Positions 18,744 through 27,218 of a stretch of 64,000 nt of DNA are shown one piece after another. The stretch comes from Aquitalea sp. LB_tupeE (lineage in GTDB: Bacteria > Pseudomonadota > Gammaproteobacteria > Burkholderiales > Chromobacteriaceae), in contig NZ_JACAXB010000042.1 in assembly GCF_013391415.1 (NCBI RefSeq), positions 60,064 through 124,063 of the forward strand. The letters are read 5' to 3'. Numbering within the stretch: position 1 is the stretch's first letter; each line of letters starts with the position of its first letter. The notes under the pieces were generated by a model. The model was not told the DNA's origin and searched no databases. It saw nothing but the letters and a program-made list of their open reading frames with translations. The position numbers and the translations under genes are program-made.

Positions 18744-19646
18744 TTATTCTGCCTTGGCCGGGGCGGCTTCCGCCGGGCCGATCGGACCGATGGGTTCCTG
18801 ACTCAGCGGCGGCTTGACCCCGTCGTTCTGGATGGCCTGCTCCGCATCCTTGTTGAGTACCACAATGGTGATACGCCGGTTTTCCGGGCTGAAAACATTG
18901 CTCTTGATCAGCGGGTTGGCCGCAGCCACACCCACCACCCGCATCACCTTGTCATCCTGCAGGCCGCCGGCGACCAGTTCACGCCGGGCGGTATTGGCAC
19001 GATCAGCCGATAGCTCCCAGTTGCTGTAACCGTTTTGCCCGTTACCGAAAGGCGTGGCATCCGTGTGGCCGGAAATGCTGATCCGGTTGGGCAGCTGGTT
19101 CAACTGCTGGGCCAGTTGCTGCAAGAGCACGCGGGTATGCGGCAACATGCGGGAACTGCCCGAATCAAACATCGGCCGGTTCTGCTCATCGACAATCTGG
19201 ATTTTCAACCCTTCCGGCGTCATTTCCAGCTTCATCTGGTTCTTGTAGTCCTTCAGCACTTGGCTTTGCTCGACACTGGACTGTATTTTCTGCTGCAAAT
19301 TATCCAGCGCCTGCTTTTCCAGTACCTTGCGCTCTTGCTCCTTGCTGCTCTTGTTGACCTGGCCGGCTTTCTTGGTCAGGTCGTTACCACCGCCCTTCAC
19401 TACCGAGGTGGCATCACCGGCACCATCGCCACCGGACATGGCCACTTTCAAGGGTGTCTTGAAGTATTCGGCAATGCCATTGAGCGTGCCTTGCGAGGCA
19501 GAGCCTAGCAACCACATCAGCAGGAAGAAGGCCATCATCGCCGTCACGAAGTCGGCATAGGCAATCTTCCAGGCACCGCCATGATGGCCGTGCCCGCCTT
19601 TTTTGATGCGTTTGACAATAATGGGGCGTTGCGATTCGTCAGCCAT
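18744..19646 (-). CDS. motB: flagellar motor stator protein MotB
   Basis: A 300-residue stator subunit. One membrane helix follows the AYADFVTAMMAFFLLMWLL motif, whose Asp32 is the proton-carrying residue. A Gly-rich linker and plug region follow, then a C-terminal OmpA-like peptidoglycan-binding domain (SISGHTDATPFG, NWELSADRANTARREL). Length and layout match proton-driven MotB. It lies 18 bases downstream of motA. No other flagellar structural genes are near except a distant orphan flagellin. Confidence 0.96.
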   Translation of the reverse strand: MADESQRPIIVKRIKKGGHGHHGGAWKIAYADFVTAMMAFFLLMWLLGSASQGTLNGIAEYFKTPLKVAMSGGDGAGDATSVVKGGGNDLTKKAGQVNKSSKEQERKVLEKQALDNLQQKIQSSVEQSQVLKDYKNQMKLEMTPEGLKIQIVDEQNRPMFDSGSSRMLPHTRVLLQQLAQQLNQLPNRISISGHTDATPFGNGQNGYSNWELSADRANTARRELVAGGLQDDKVMRVVGVAAANPLIKSNVFSPENRRITIVVLNKDAEQAIQNDGVKPPLSQEPIGPIGPAEAAPAKAE

Positions 19647-19664
19647 GATCCAACCCTGTTACGC

Positions 19665-20522
19665 TTATTTCTTGGCCTGCTTGACGTGGTCTTCCAGTTC
19701 CTTGAAGGACGGACGATCGGTCGAAGTCAGCACCTTGCGGCCAAATTCCACGGCAACCTGGGGCGCGTAGCCATTCAGGCTGGCCAGCAGGGTCACCTTG
19801 ATGGTCTGGAATACGCGGGTGCCATCACCCAGCTTGTGTTCCAGAATGGTGGCCAGCGGGGCCACAAAGCCGTAAGCCAGCAAAATACCGAGGAAGGTCC
19901 CCACCAGCGCGTGGGCAATCAGCATGCCCAGCTCGGATGGCGGTGCGCCTACCGACTCCATGGTATGCACCACCCCCATCACCGCAGCCACAATACCGAA
20001 GGCTGGCAAGCCGTCAGCCAGGCCCTTGACGGCGCTGATCGGCACTTCGCCTTCGTGATGGTGGGTTTCGATTTCCACATCCATCAGGTTTTCGATTTCG
20101 AAGGCGTTCAGGTTACCGCCCACCATCAAGCGCAAATAGTCACAAATGAACTCAACAACGTGGTGGTCATGCAGTACCGCCGGATACTTGGAGAACACCG
20201 GGCTGGCTTCCGGATTTTCCACATCGGCTTCTACCGACATCAGACCTTCCTTGCGCACCTTGGACAGGATTTCAAACAGCAAGGTGAACAGCTCCATGTA
20301 AAAGGCCTTGTTGTAGGGCGAGCCTTTGAAAACAGTGGGCAGCGCCTTGATGGTGGCCTTCATCGGTGCACCACCGTTGGCAACCACAAAAGCGCCAGCA
20401 GCTGCACCAGCAATCATGACCACTTCCAGAGGCTGCATCAGCGCCCCCAGATGACCCCCTGCTGCAACAAAGCCCCCCAGCACGCAGCCGAGGAGAAGAA
20501 GGTAGCCGATTCCGACAAACAT
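19665..20522 (-). CDS. motA: flagellar motor stator protein MotA
   Basis: A 285-residue inner-membrane protein with four helices (about 1-20, 33-55, 170-190 and 200-225) and the large cytoplasmic loop between helices 2 and 3 that contacts FliG. The start (MFVGIGYLLLLGCVLGGF) and the GLADGLPAFGIVAAVMGVVHTM helix are typical of MotA. With MotB it forms the proton channel that powers flagellar rotation. AGGATC lies upstream of the ATG; about 310 bases of non-coding DNA precede it. Confidence 0.96.
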   Translation of the reverse strand: MFVGIGYLLLLGCVLGGFVAAGGHLGALMQPLEVVMIAGAAAGAFVVANGGAPMKATIKALPTVFKGSPYNKAFYMELFTLLFEILSKVRKEGLMSVEADVENPEASPVFSKYPAVLHDHHVVEFICDYLRLMVGGNLNAFEIENLMDVEIETHHHEGEVPISAVKGLADGLPAFGIVAAVMGVVHTMESVGAPPSELGMLIAHALVGTFLGILLAYGFVAPLATILEHKLGDGTRVFQTIKVTLLASLNGYAPQVAVEFGRKVLTSTDRPSFKELEDHVKQAKK

Positions 20523-20774
20523 TGGTTTGATCCTGTAATTGTGATTATCGCGATTCGATTTTCCGTCATGGGCTGTCCGACACAGGCATCCCCGCCACCA
20601 CCGGAACAGACATCAGGCCACAGCCTGCTTTCCTTGTCGGCTACACCAGCAACCAAGCACCTGACAAGGCAATGACAGCACGAATAATAGCATGGCATGC
20701 CTTGCTTGCAGCGCGCCTGTCTTTATCTTTTGTAGCCCTGATTATGCCTGGCTGCCATCTTGCCACCCGTGCTG
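20523..20774. other. intergenic region upstream of motA
   Basis: This presumably contains the motA promoter; I could not pick a convincing sigma-28 or sigma-70 match. No gene is visible. Confidence 0.4.
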
Positions 20775-20810
20775 CAAATAAAAAAACAGGCTACCTGAAG
20801 GTAGCCTGTT
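20775..20810 (-). terminator. Rho-independent terminator of the putrescine operon
   Basis: On the minus strand AACAGGCTACC and GGTAGCCTGTT form a perfect 11-base stem with a four-base loop, followed by TTTTTTATTTG. It lies 23 bases after the aminotransferase stop. Confidence 0.95.
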
Positions 20811-20832
20811 ACCGAGATTGGCATGCGGCGGA

Positions 20833-22212
20833 TCAAACCAGACCGCGCGCCTTCAGTTGCTGTTCAAACTCCACCATGCACTTGGCGGCGGTTTCCAGCA
20901 TCTGGTCAATTTCTTCCTTGCTGATCACCAGCGGCGGTGCCGATACGATATGGTCGCCGCAGGCACGCATGATCAGGTTGTTCTTGAAGAAGATATCGCG
21001 GCACATGGTGCCGATTTCGCCAAAGTCGGGGAACAGTTCGCGGGTAGCCTTGTTCTTTACCAGGGTAAACGCCTGAATCAGGCCTACACCACGCACATCG
21101 TCCACATGCTCGAACTGGCTGAACACTTCGCGCCAGCGCTTTTGCATATAGGGGCCGGTGTCGTTCTTCACACGGTCAACAATGCCTTCGTCACGCAGTG
21201 CCTTGACGTTGGCGTGTGCCACGGCAGCGGCAACCGGGTGGCCTGAGTAAGTAAAGCCATGGTTGAAGTCACCGCCTTCGGCCAGCGTGGTAGCCACCTT
21301 ATCGTTGACAAATACCGCGCCAATCGGCTGATAGCCGGAGGACAGACCCTTGGCAGTGGTGAAGATGTCCGGCTTGAAGCCGAATACCTGCTGACCAAAC
21401 CATTCGCCGGTACGACCAAAACCGCAGATGACTTCATCGGCCACCAGCAGGATGTCGTACTTCTGACAGATACGCTGGATTTCCGGCCAGTAGGTGGACG
21501 GCGGCACAATCACGCCTCCCGCGCCCTGGATGGGTTCACCCACGAAGGCGGCCACTTTGTCGGCACCGACTTCCAGAATCTTGTCTTCCACCCACTTGGC
21601 GGCAGCCAGGCCGAATTCTTCCGGCGTCATGTCTTTGCCATGCTTGTACCACCACGGCTGCTCAACATGAACGATACCCGGAATCGGCAGATCGCCCTGC
21701 TCGTGCATGTAAGTCATGCCACCCAGGCTGGCGCCACCGATGGTGGAGCCGTGATAGCCATTCCAGCGCCCGATCAGGGTTTTCTTGTCTTTCTTGCCCT
21801 TCACATCCCAATAACGACGCACCATGCGGATCATGGTATCGACGGATTCGGAGCCGGAGTTAGTGTAGAAAACATGCTTGAAGCCTTCCGGCGCCACTTC
21901 GGACAGCAGGTGGGACAGCTCCACCACCGCCGGATGCGTGGTCTTGAAGAAGGTGTTGTAGTAAGCCAGCTGCTCCATTTGCTGCTTGGCTACTTCCGGC
22001 AGATCCTTGCGACCATAACCGATATTGACACACCACAGGCCGGCCATGCCGTCGAGAATCTTGTTCCCTTCGGAGTCGAACAGGAAAATACCCTCTGCCT
22101 TGGTGATGACACGTGCACCCTGCTGGTTCAGCGAGTTGGTGTCAGTAAACGGGTGCAGATGGTGTGCTGCATCCAGTTCGCGCCATTCGGTCGTAGTACG
22201 TTGGTTCTGCAT
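20833..22212 (-). CDS. spuC: class III aminotransferase, probable putrescine-pyruvate aminotransferase
   Basis: A 459-residue PLP enzyme of the omega-aminotransferase class: YTNSGSESVDTMIRM, GRWNGYHGSTIGGASLGG, VGEPIQGAGGVIVPP, LLVADEVICGFGRTGEWFG and the PLP lysine in FTTAKGLSSGYQP. It is closest in character to SpuC-type putrescine/polyamine-pyruvate transaminases. The genes upstream (PuuA and PuuD types) support a polyamine substrate; the exact amine is inferred. The ATG at 22212 has AGGAAG upstream; an in-frame extension to 22380 has no similarity. Last gene of the leftward operon. Confidence 0.88.
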   Translation of the reverse strand: MQNQRTTTEWRELDAAHHLHPFTDTNSLNQQGARVITKAEGIFLFDSEGNKILDGMAGLWCVNIGYGRKDLPEVAKQQMEQLAYYNTFFKTTHPAVVELSHLLSEVAPEGFKHVFYTNSGSESVDTMIRMVRRYWDVKGKKDKKTLIGRWNGYHGSTIGGASLGGMTYMHEQGDLPIPGIVHVEQPWWYKHGKDMTPEEFGLAAAKWVEDKILEVGADKVAAFVGEPIQGAGGVIVPPSTYWPEIQRICQKYDILLVADEVICGFGRTGEWFGQQVFGFKPDIFTTAKGLSSGYQPIGAVFVNDKVATTLAEGGDFNHGFTYSGHPVAAAVAHANVKALRDEGIVDRVKNDTGPYMQKRWREVFSQFEHVDDVRGVGLIQAFTLVKNKATRELFPDFGEIGTMCRDIFFKNNLIMRACGDHIVSAPPLVISKEEIDQMLETAAKCMVEFEQQLKARGLV

Positions 22213-22366
22213 AAAAGCTTCCTCTCTACTATCTCTCCAGCCCTCTGGGGGCTTATTGTTGGGCTGACCGGAATCGGCCAGCCTCAGGCTGCAACACGAC
22301 GCATCCCTTGCCAGACCCGGACTTGCGGGCGGCGGGATCACGTTGTCTGTTGCAACTGCCACTACC

Positions 22367-22392
22367 CCGACATCCGGCATGCCGGATGTCGG
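22367..22392. repeat. perfect 26-bp palindrome between two putrescine genes
   Basis: Thirteen bases (CCGACATCCGGCA) are followed at once by their exact reverse complement, centred between 22379 and 22380. It lies about 45 bases after the glutamine-synthetase-like gene and 155 bases before the aminotransferase start. There is no T-run on either side, so it is not a standard terminator. A second, imperfect hairpin (GGCTGACCG/CGGCCAGCC) lies at 22262-22283. Confidence 0.9.
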
Positions 22393-22436
22393 CTACCGAT
22401 CATCGCTGACCGGCAGCACTCACCTGAATCTTCTGC

Positions 22437-23768
22437 TTATACGTGCAAGAGCAGGAACTTGCGCTCCCACGGGCTGATGACGCGGAAGTATTCGGAGAAT
22501 TCCTTCTCCTTCATGCCCAGGTACATCTTCACAAAGTGTGGGCCCATGACTTCCGGAATGTCCGGGCAGGCAGCCAGACGCTTGAGCGACTCTTCAGCAC
22601 CATGCGGGAACTGGAAAGGCAGCTCGTAAGCATCGGTGGACATCGGCTCGCGCGGCTTGATCTTGTTGACGATACCCAGGTAGCCACAAGCCAGCGTGGC
22701 GGCCATGGCAATGTACGGGTTCACATCCACACCAGGTACGCGGTTTTCCACACGGCGGGCCGCCGGGGAAGAATGCGGTACGCGCAGGCCGACGGTACGG
22801 TTGTCGTAGCCCCACTCCACATTGGTCGGTGCCGCGGTGTACGGGCTAAGGCGACGGAAGGAGTTCACGTACGGTGCAAAGAACGGCATCACTTCCGGAA
22901 TGTAGTGCTGCATGCCGCCAATGAAGTGGAAGAAGATGTCGGACGGGCTGCCATCTTCATTGGTGAACACGTTCTTGCCGGTGTTCTTGTCGATCAGGCT
23001 CTGGTGCATGTGCATGGCCGAGCCCGGCTCGTTTTCCATCGGCTTGGCCATGAAGGTGGCGTACATATTGTGGCGGAATGCCGCTTCGCGCACGGTACGC
23101 TTGAACAGGAAGACCTGGTCGGCCAGATCCAGCGGATTACCATGCAGGAAGTTGATTTCCATCTGGGCGGTGCCGATTTCGTGAATCAGCGTGTCCACTT
23201 CCAGATTCTGCGCATGGCAGTAGTCGTAGATATCTTCGAACAGCGGGTCGAATTCGTTCACCGCGTCGATGGAGTAAGAACGGCGGCCGAATTCGGCACG
23301 ACCGGTACGACCGATCGGAGCGGACAAGGGAATGTCCGGATCCGGGTTCGGCGACATCAGGTAGAACTCCATTTCCGGTGCCAGCACCGGCTCGAAGCCC
23401 AGCTCGTCAAACAGGCCCAGTACGCGCTTGAGCACGCTACGCGGCGCCACGTCCACCAGTGTGCCATCGGCACGGTAGCAGTCATAAATCAGCTGGGCGG
23501 TGGGGTCGACAGCCCAGGGCACAAAGCGCAGGGAGTTCGGATCCGGGGTCAGCACCATGTCCGGGTCGGTCAGGTCCAGCATGCTGTCGTCCGGATAGTC
23601 GCCGGTTACAGTCTGGATCAACACCGCTTCCGGAAGACGCATTTCCGGGTCGGAGACAAATTTATCTTTGGGAACAATCTTGCCGCGTGCCACGCCGGTC
23701 ATGTCCGGTACGATGCACTCGACTTCCGTGATGCGATGTTCGCGCAGCCAATCATTGATTTGATTCAT
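22437..23768 (-). CDS. puuA: gamma-glutamylputrescine synthetase (glutamine synthetase family)
   Basis: A 443-residue GS-fold ligase with the beta-grasp N-terminal domain and catalytic signatures APEMEFYL, EIGTAQMEINF, GSAMHMHQSL, SPYTAAPTNVEWGYDNRTVGLRVP and NRVPGVDVNPYIAMAA. Family and neighbours (PuuD and PuuC homologs) point to ATP-dependent attachment of glutamate to putrescine or other polyamines rather than to ammonia. The ATG at 23768 has GAGGAA upstream; the ATG at 23786 lacks a site. Placed between puuD and the aminotransferase gene. Confidence 0.9.
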   Translation of the reverse strand: MNQINDWLREHRITEVECIVPDMTGVARGKIVPKDKFVSDPEMRLPEAVLIQTVTGDYPDDSMLDLTDPDMVLTPDPNSLRFVPWAVDPTAQLIYDCYRADGTLVDVAPRSVLKRVLGLFDELGFEPVLAPEMEFYLMSPNPDPDIPLSAPIGRTGRAEFGRRSYSIDAVNEFDPLFEDIYDYCHAQNLEVDTLIHEIGTAQMEINFLHGNPLDLADQVFLFKRTVREAAFRHNMYATFMAKPMENEPGSAMHMHQSLIDKNTGKNVFTNEDGSPSDIFFHFIGGMQHYIPEVMPFFAPYVNSFRRLSPYTAAPTNVEWGYDNRTVGLRVPHSSPAARRVENRVPGVDVNPYIAMAATLACGYLGIVNKIKPREPMSTDAYELPFQFPHGAEESLKRLAACPDIPEVMGPHFVKMYLGMKEKEFSEYFRVISPWERKFLLLHV

Positions 23769-23821
23769 GTTTTCCTCTACTTCCATAGTGGCCGGTAAAC
23801 CGGCTCTGGATGACGTGCGTC

Positions 23822-24577
23822 TCAGCCCTGGCGGCTGGCACGACGCGCGCGGCAAGCGTCACCGAACGCGTTGAAAATGGCCATGGACACCGGGTTTTCC
23901 CAGTATTTCCATTCCGGATGCCACTGCGCGCCATAGGCAAAGCCTTTGGCATCCTTGACCCGGTATGCTTCCACCAGCCCGTCATCCGCCACGCCTTCCG
24001 CAATCAGGCGGTCGGCCAGACGTTTGATACCTTGCTGGTGCAGCGAGTTCACCTTGACTTCATCCTGCCCCAGCCAGCTCTTGAGCAAGCTGTCCGGTTG
24101 CAGGTGCAAGACATGTGCCAGACCATACATCTCATCCAGATTCTGAGTATCCGGCTCGCGATGATCGCGAAAGCCTGGCTCTTCCTGTACGTGCTGGAAA
24201 AGTTCGCCGCCCAGTGCAACATTGATTTCCTGGAAACCACGGCAAATACCCAGAAGCGGGATGCCTTCTTGCAGAAGAAGGTCGATGAACGGCAGCGTGG
24301 TTGCGTCACGTGCCGGATCATGAAGTGTTCCCTGGCGGCTGGCTTCTCCGCCATAACGATGTGGCTCTACATTGGACAGCGAGCCTGGCAACAGCACGCC
24401 GTCCACAAACTTGAGATATTCACGCAGTGGCGCATCTTCACCCAGCGCCGGAATCAGCACAGGGATACCACCAACGCCACCTGCGGCAGCTGCAATGTAT
24501 TTCTCGCCAACCGCGTGAAATGGCAAACCGCTAACCAGTTTGACGTCACACGGAATGCCGATGATCGGTTGCTGCAT
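23822..24577 (-). CDS. puuD: gamma-glutamyl-gamma-aminobutyrate hydrolase
   Basis: A class I glutamine amidotransferase-like hydrolase of 251 residues. The nucleophile Cys lies in LLGICRGFQEINVALGG, and the His and Glu of the triad in YGAQWHPEWKY; VNSLHQQGI is also typical. In the Puu pathway it releases GABA and glutamate from gamma-glutamyl-GABA. First gene of the leftward operon puuD-puuA-aminotransferase, divergent from the regulator gene. Confidence 0.92.
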   Translation of the reverse strand: MQQPIIGIPCDVKLVSGLPFHAVGEKYIAAAAGGVGGIPVLIPALGEDAPLREYLKFVDGVLLPGSLSNVEPHRYGGEASRQGTLHDPARDATTLPFIDLLLQEGIPLLGICRGFQEINVALGGELFQHVQEEPGFRDHREPDTQNLDEMYGLAHVLHLQPDSLLKSWLGQDEVKVNSLHQQGIKRLADRLIAEGVADDGLVEAYRVKDAKGFAYGAQWHPEWKYWENPVSMAIFNAFGDACRARRASRQG

Positions 24578-24901
24578 AAGGACCTCGTTTACTCGATTTA
24601 AGTATCCGCCTTGCGGATGCCGACAGTGACTACCCTACCGCTTGCTGCTGCACCTTAAGAAACAAGTTTGCTGCGTCAGTGAAAACAAGCACACCACCCC
24701 ACCTTGCCTGAGTGGTGCTGACATACCGCATCTGGACAGTCAGGCTCGCAACCACAGTGAAGGGCCGAAACAACTGGGCAGCTGAAAGTATGTTGTCACC
24801 GTGCAGGATACCAGCACGAAACAGCATGCCACGGTTCTTGCAACAAGCCAAGGTTTGATCAAATATACTGTTGCAGATGTTTAAAAAAATCCACAGCGCA
24901 C

Positions 24902-24931
24902 TTGATTCATGGGGTCGATTCTGGCTATAAA
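24902..24931 (+). promoter_or_regulatory. sigma-70 promoter of the regulator gene
   Basis: TTGATT (24902-24907) and CTATAA/TATAAA (24925-24931) are separated by 17 to 18 bases. The expected transcription start is near 24937, just before the inverted repeat. Confidence 0.7.
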
Positions 24932-24940
24932 CTCGAAAAC

Positions 24941-24964
24941 TTGCAAAATAATTTGATTTTGCGA
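24941..24964. promoter_or_regulatory. inverted repeat, probable operator for the PuuR-like regulator
   Basis: TTGCAAAAT and ATTTTGCGA are nine-base inverted arms (one mismatch) spaced by six bases. The element lies directly at or after the predicted transcription start, the position expected for an autorepressor site. It does not match the E. coli PuuR box that I know, so the assignment is by position and symmetry. Confidence 0.55.
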
Positions 24965-25044
24965 CGCAACAACAGATGCAGGATACGATCAAAAACCCGT
25001 ATGATGGAACGTCTAAAATTCTTAACATAGATGGAAACCGCCAG

Positions 25045-25590
25045 ATGGATGTTGGAGCACGATTGAGAGTGGTCAGAGAGCGCTTCGGACTCTCGCAACG
25101 CGAGCTTGCCAAACGGGCAGGCGTGACAAACGGCACGATCTCGCTGATCGAGCAAAATCGCGTCAGCCCGTCGATCAGCTCCTTGAAGAAAGTGCTGGAA
25201 GGCATGCCCATGACCCTGGCCGAATTCTTTACCTTTGATGTAGAGCCGCAACAGCCACGCGTGTTCTATCAGGCCAAGGATTTACCCAATCTGGGCAATG
25301 ATCAAATCAAATTACTGCTGGTTGGCACTGCGCACGAACGGCGTGACATTGCCATCCTGAAAGAACATTACGAACCGGGTGCCGACACCGGGCCTGACAT
25401 GCTGATGCATGAAGGTCAGGAAGGTGGTGTTGTCATTGCCGGTTCGATTGAACTCACGGTCAACAATGAAACCCGTGTCCTGGGTCCGGGCGACTCTTAC
25501 TATTTCGACAGCAAACTGCCGCACCGTTTTCGCAATGCCGGCAAGGAGATCTGTGAAATCGTCAGCGCCAGCTCGCCGCCCACATTCTGA
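25045..25590 (+). CDS. PuuR-like regulator, XRE helix-turn-helix plus cupin
   Basis: A regulator of about 181 residues: an N-terminal Cro/CI-type helix-turn-helix (LRVVRERFGLSQRELAKRAGVTNG, then ISLIEQNRVSPSISSLKKVL) and a C-terminal cupin (about 110-178; HEGQEGGVVIAGSIELTV, GDSYYFDSKLPHRFRN). This is the architecture of PuuR and related polyamine-responsive repressors. Family members start at MDVG, hence ATG at 25045; an in-frame ATG at 24976 would add 23 residues. It lies between puuD (divergent) and puuC, so it probably controls both arms. Confidence 0.85.
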   Translation: MDVGARLRVVRERFGLSQRELAKRAGVTNGTISLIEQNRVSPSISSLKKVLEGMPMTLAEFFTFDVEPQQPRVFYQAKDLPNLGNDQIKLLLVGTAHERRDIAILKEHYEPGADTGPDMLMHEGQEGGVVIAGSIELTVNNETRVLGPGDSYYFDSKLPHRFRNAGKEICEIVSASSPPTF

Positions 25591-25649
25591 TTGACGGTTG
25601 CCAGTCACGAGCAACCGGGATCACCGCACATAACATCAGGAGAACACCA

Positions 25650-27137
25650 ATGGCTCGTACCCATGCACAGTGGAAACAGTTTGCTGCCGAACTCAATATC
25701 GAAGGCCGCGCCTTCATCAACGGTGCCTACACCAGCGCCGCCGATGGCAAAACCTTTGACTGCATCAACCCGGCCAACGGCCAGAAGCTGGCGGACATCG
25801 CCTGGTGTGGCGAGGCAGAGGTGAATGCAGCGGTCAAGGCAGCCCGTGCCGCTTTTGAGTCGGGTGCATGGTCCGAACTGTCACCGCTGGCACGTGGCAA
25901 AATCCTCAAGCGTTTTGCTGCGCTGATTCGCGAACACGGTGACGAGCTGGCCCTGCTGGAAACCCTGGACATGGGCAAGCCGATTGGCGACTCCACCACG
26001 GTGGACGTCCCGGGTGCGGCGTATTGTGTGGAATGGTTTGCCGAAGCCATCGACAAGATCGGCGGCGAAGTGGCCCCGGTCGACCCCAAGCTGGTAGGCC
26101 TGGTCACCCGTGAGGCCATTGGTGTAGTGGCTGCGGTGGTGCCGTGGAACTTCCCCATCCTGATGGCCAGCTGGAAATTCGGCCCGGCACTGGCTGCCGG
26201 TAATGCCGTCATCGTCAAACCGTCGGAAAAATCGCCACTTACCGCCATTCGCCTGGCCCAGCTGGCCAAGGATGCCGGTATTCCAGATGGTATTTTCCAG
26301 GTATTGCCGGGTGCCGGTGAGGTCGGCAAGGCGCTGGCCCTGCACATGGATGTCGATTGCCTGGCGTTCACCGGCTCCACCGGTGTGGGCAAGCTGATTG
26401 CCGCTTATGCCGCGCAATCCAACCTCAAGCGCGTGTGGCTGGAGCTGGGTGGCAAATCGCCCAATATCGTACTGGAAGACTGCGCCGACATCGCCAAGGC
26501 AGCCCGCACTGCCGCCGGTGGCATTTTCTTCAATATGGGTGAAATGTGCACTGCCGGTTCACGCGTACTGGTACACAGCAAGGTGAAGGATCAATTCCTG
26601 GCTGAATTCAAGAAGGCTGCCGAAGGCTGGTACCCGGGCGACCCGCTGGACCCGACCACCAGCATGGGGGCTATCGTGGACAAAATCCAGTACGACAAGG
26701 TGCTGTCCTACGTGGACAAGGGCATCAGCGAAGGTGCCGGCCTGATTTGTGGCGGCAAGGCTGCCCATACCGACAAGGGCCTGTTCATTGAGCCGACCGC
26801 TTTTGATTGCCAGCGCCCGGACATGACCACCTGCCGCGAGGAAATCTTCGGGCCGGTATTGTCCGTCATCACCTTCGATACCATCGACGAAGCCGTCCGC
26901 ATTGCCAACGACACCGAATACGGCCTGGCCGCCGCAGTATGGACTTCCAATGTCAGCACCGCGCATCAGGTCTCGCGTCGCCTGCGTGCCGGTACGGTAT
27001 GGGTAAACTGCTACGACGAAGGCGGTGACATGAACTTCCCCTTCGGCGGCTTCAAGCAATCGGGCAATGGCCGCGACAAATCGCTGCATGCACTGGAAAA
27101 ATACACCGAACTGAAGAGTACGTTGATCAAGCTGTAA
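25650..27137 (+). CDS. puuC: gamma-glutamyl-gamma-aminobutyraldehyde dehydrogenase
   Basis: A 495-residue NAD(P)-dependent aldehyde dehydrogenase. VVPWNFPILMASWKFGPALAAG, the cofactor motif FTGSTGVGK, the catalytic Glu in LELGGKSPNIVLEDC and the nucleophile Cys in NMGEMCTAGSR are all present. The start TRTHAQWKQ-like N-terminus and length match PuuC. It oxidises the gamma-glutamyl aminoaldehyde made from glutamylated putrescine. GGAGAA precedes the ATG; 59 bases separate it from the regulator, so they may share a transcript. Confidence 0.92.
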   Translation: MARTHAQWKQFAAELNIEGRAFINGAYTSAADGKTFDCINPANGQKLADIAWCGEAEVNAAVKAARAAFESGAWSELSPLARGKILKRFAALIREHGDELALLETLDMGKPIGDSTTVDVPGAAYCVEWFAEAIDKIGGEVAPVDPKLVGLVTREAIGVVAAVVPWNFPILMASWKFGPALAAGNAVIVKPSEKSPLTAIRLAQLAKDAGIPDGIFQVLPGAGEVGKALALHMDVDCLAFTGSTGVGKLIAAYAAQSNLKRVWLELGGKSPNIVLEDCADIAKAARTAAGGIFFNMGEMCTAGSRVLVHSKVKDQFLAEFKKAAEGWYPGDPLDPTTSMGAIVDKIQYDKVLSYVDKGISEGAGLICGGKAAHTDKGLFIEPTAFDCQRPDMTTCREEIFGPVLSVITFDTIDEAVRIANDTEYGLAAAVWTSNVSTAHQVSRRLRAGTVWVNCYDEGGDMNFPFGGFKQSGNGRDKSLHALEKYTELKSTLIKL

Positions 27138-27164
27138 ACCCTTAGCATCAGTCGCAAACATGCG

Positions 27165-27197
27165 GGCCTTTGCCAGTGATGGCAAAGGCCTGTTTTA
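27165..27197 (+). terminator. Rho-independent terminator of puuC
   Basis: GGCCTTTGCCA and TGGCAAAGGCC form a perfect 11-base stem around a four-base loop, followed by TGTTTTATT. It may also help end the convergent chemoreceptor transcript. Confidence 0.92.
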
Positions 27198-27218
27198 TTG
27201 CACATGTCACGTACAGGC

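Larger units (their letters stand above)
24578..25044. promoter_or_regulatory. divergent control region of the putrescine genes
   Basis: This non-coding stretch separates leftward puuD from the rightward regulator. It contains a strong rightward promoter (24902-24931), an inverted repeat (24941-24964) and AT-rich DNA. A leftward promoter for puuD must also lie here, but I could not place it with confidence. Confidence 0.6.

Noticed and set aside
22262..22283. Terminator between puuA and the aminotransferase gene
   Set aside because: The imperfect stem has no T-run, and an operon terminator is present further downstream at 20775.
22443..23798. 451-codon rightward open frame antisense to puuA
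   Set aside because: It is a shadow of a strongly conserved glutamine-synthetase-family gene; the product is His/Val/Arg-rich nonsense.
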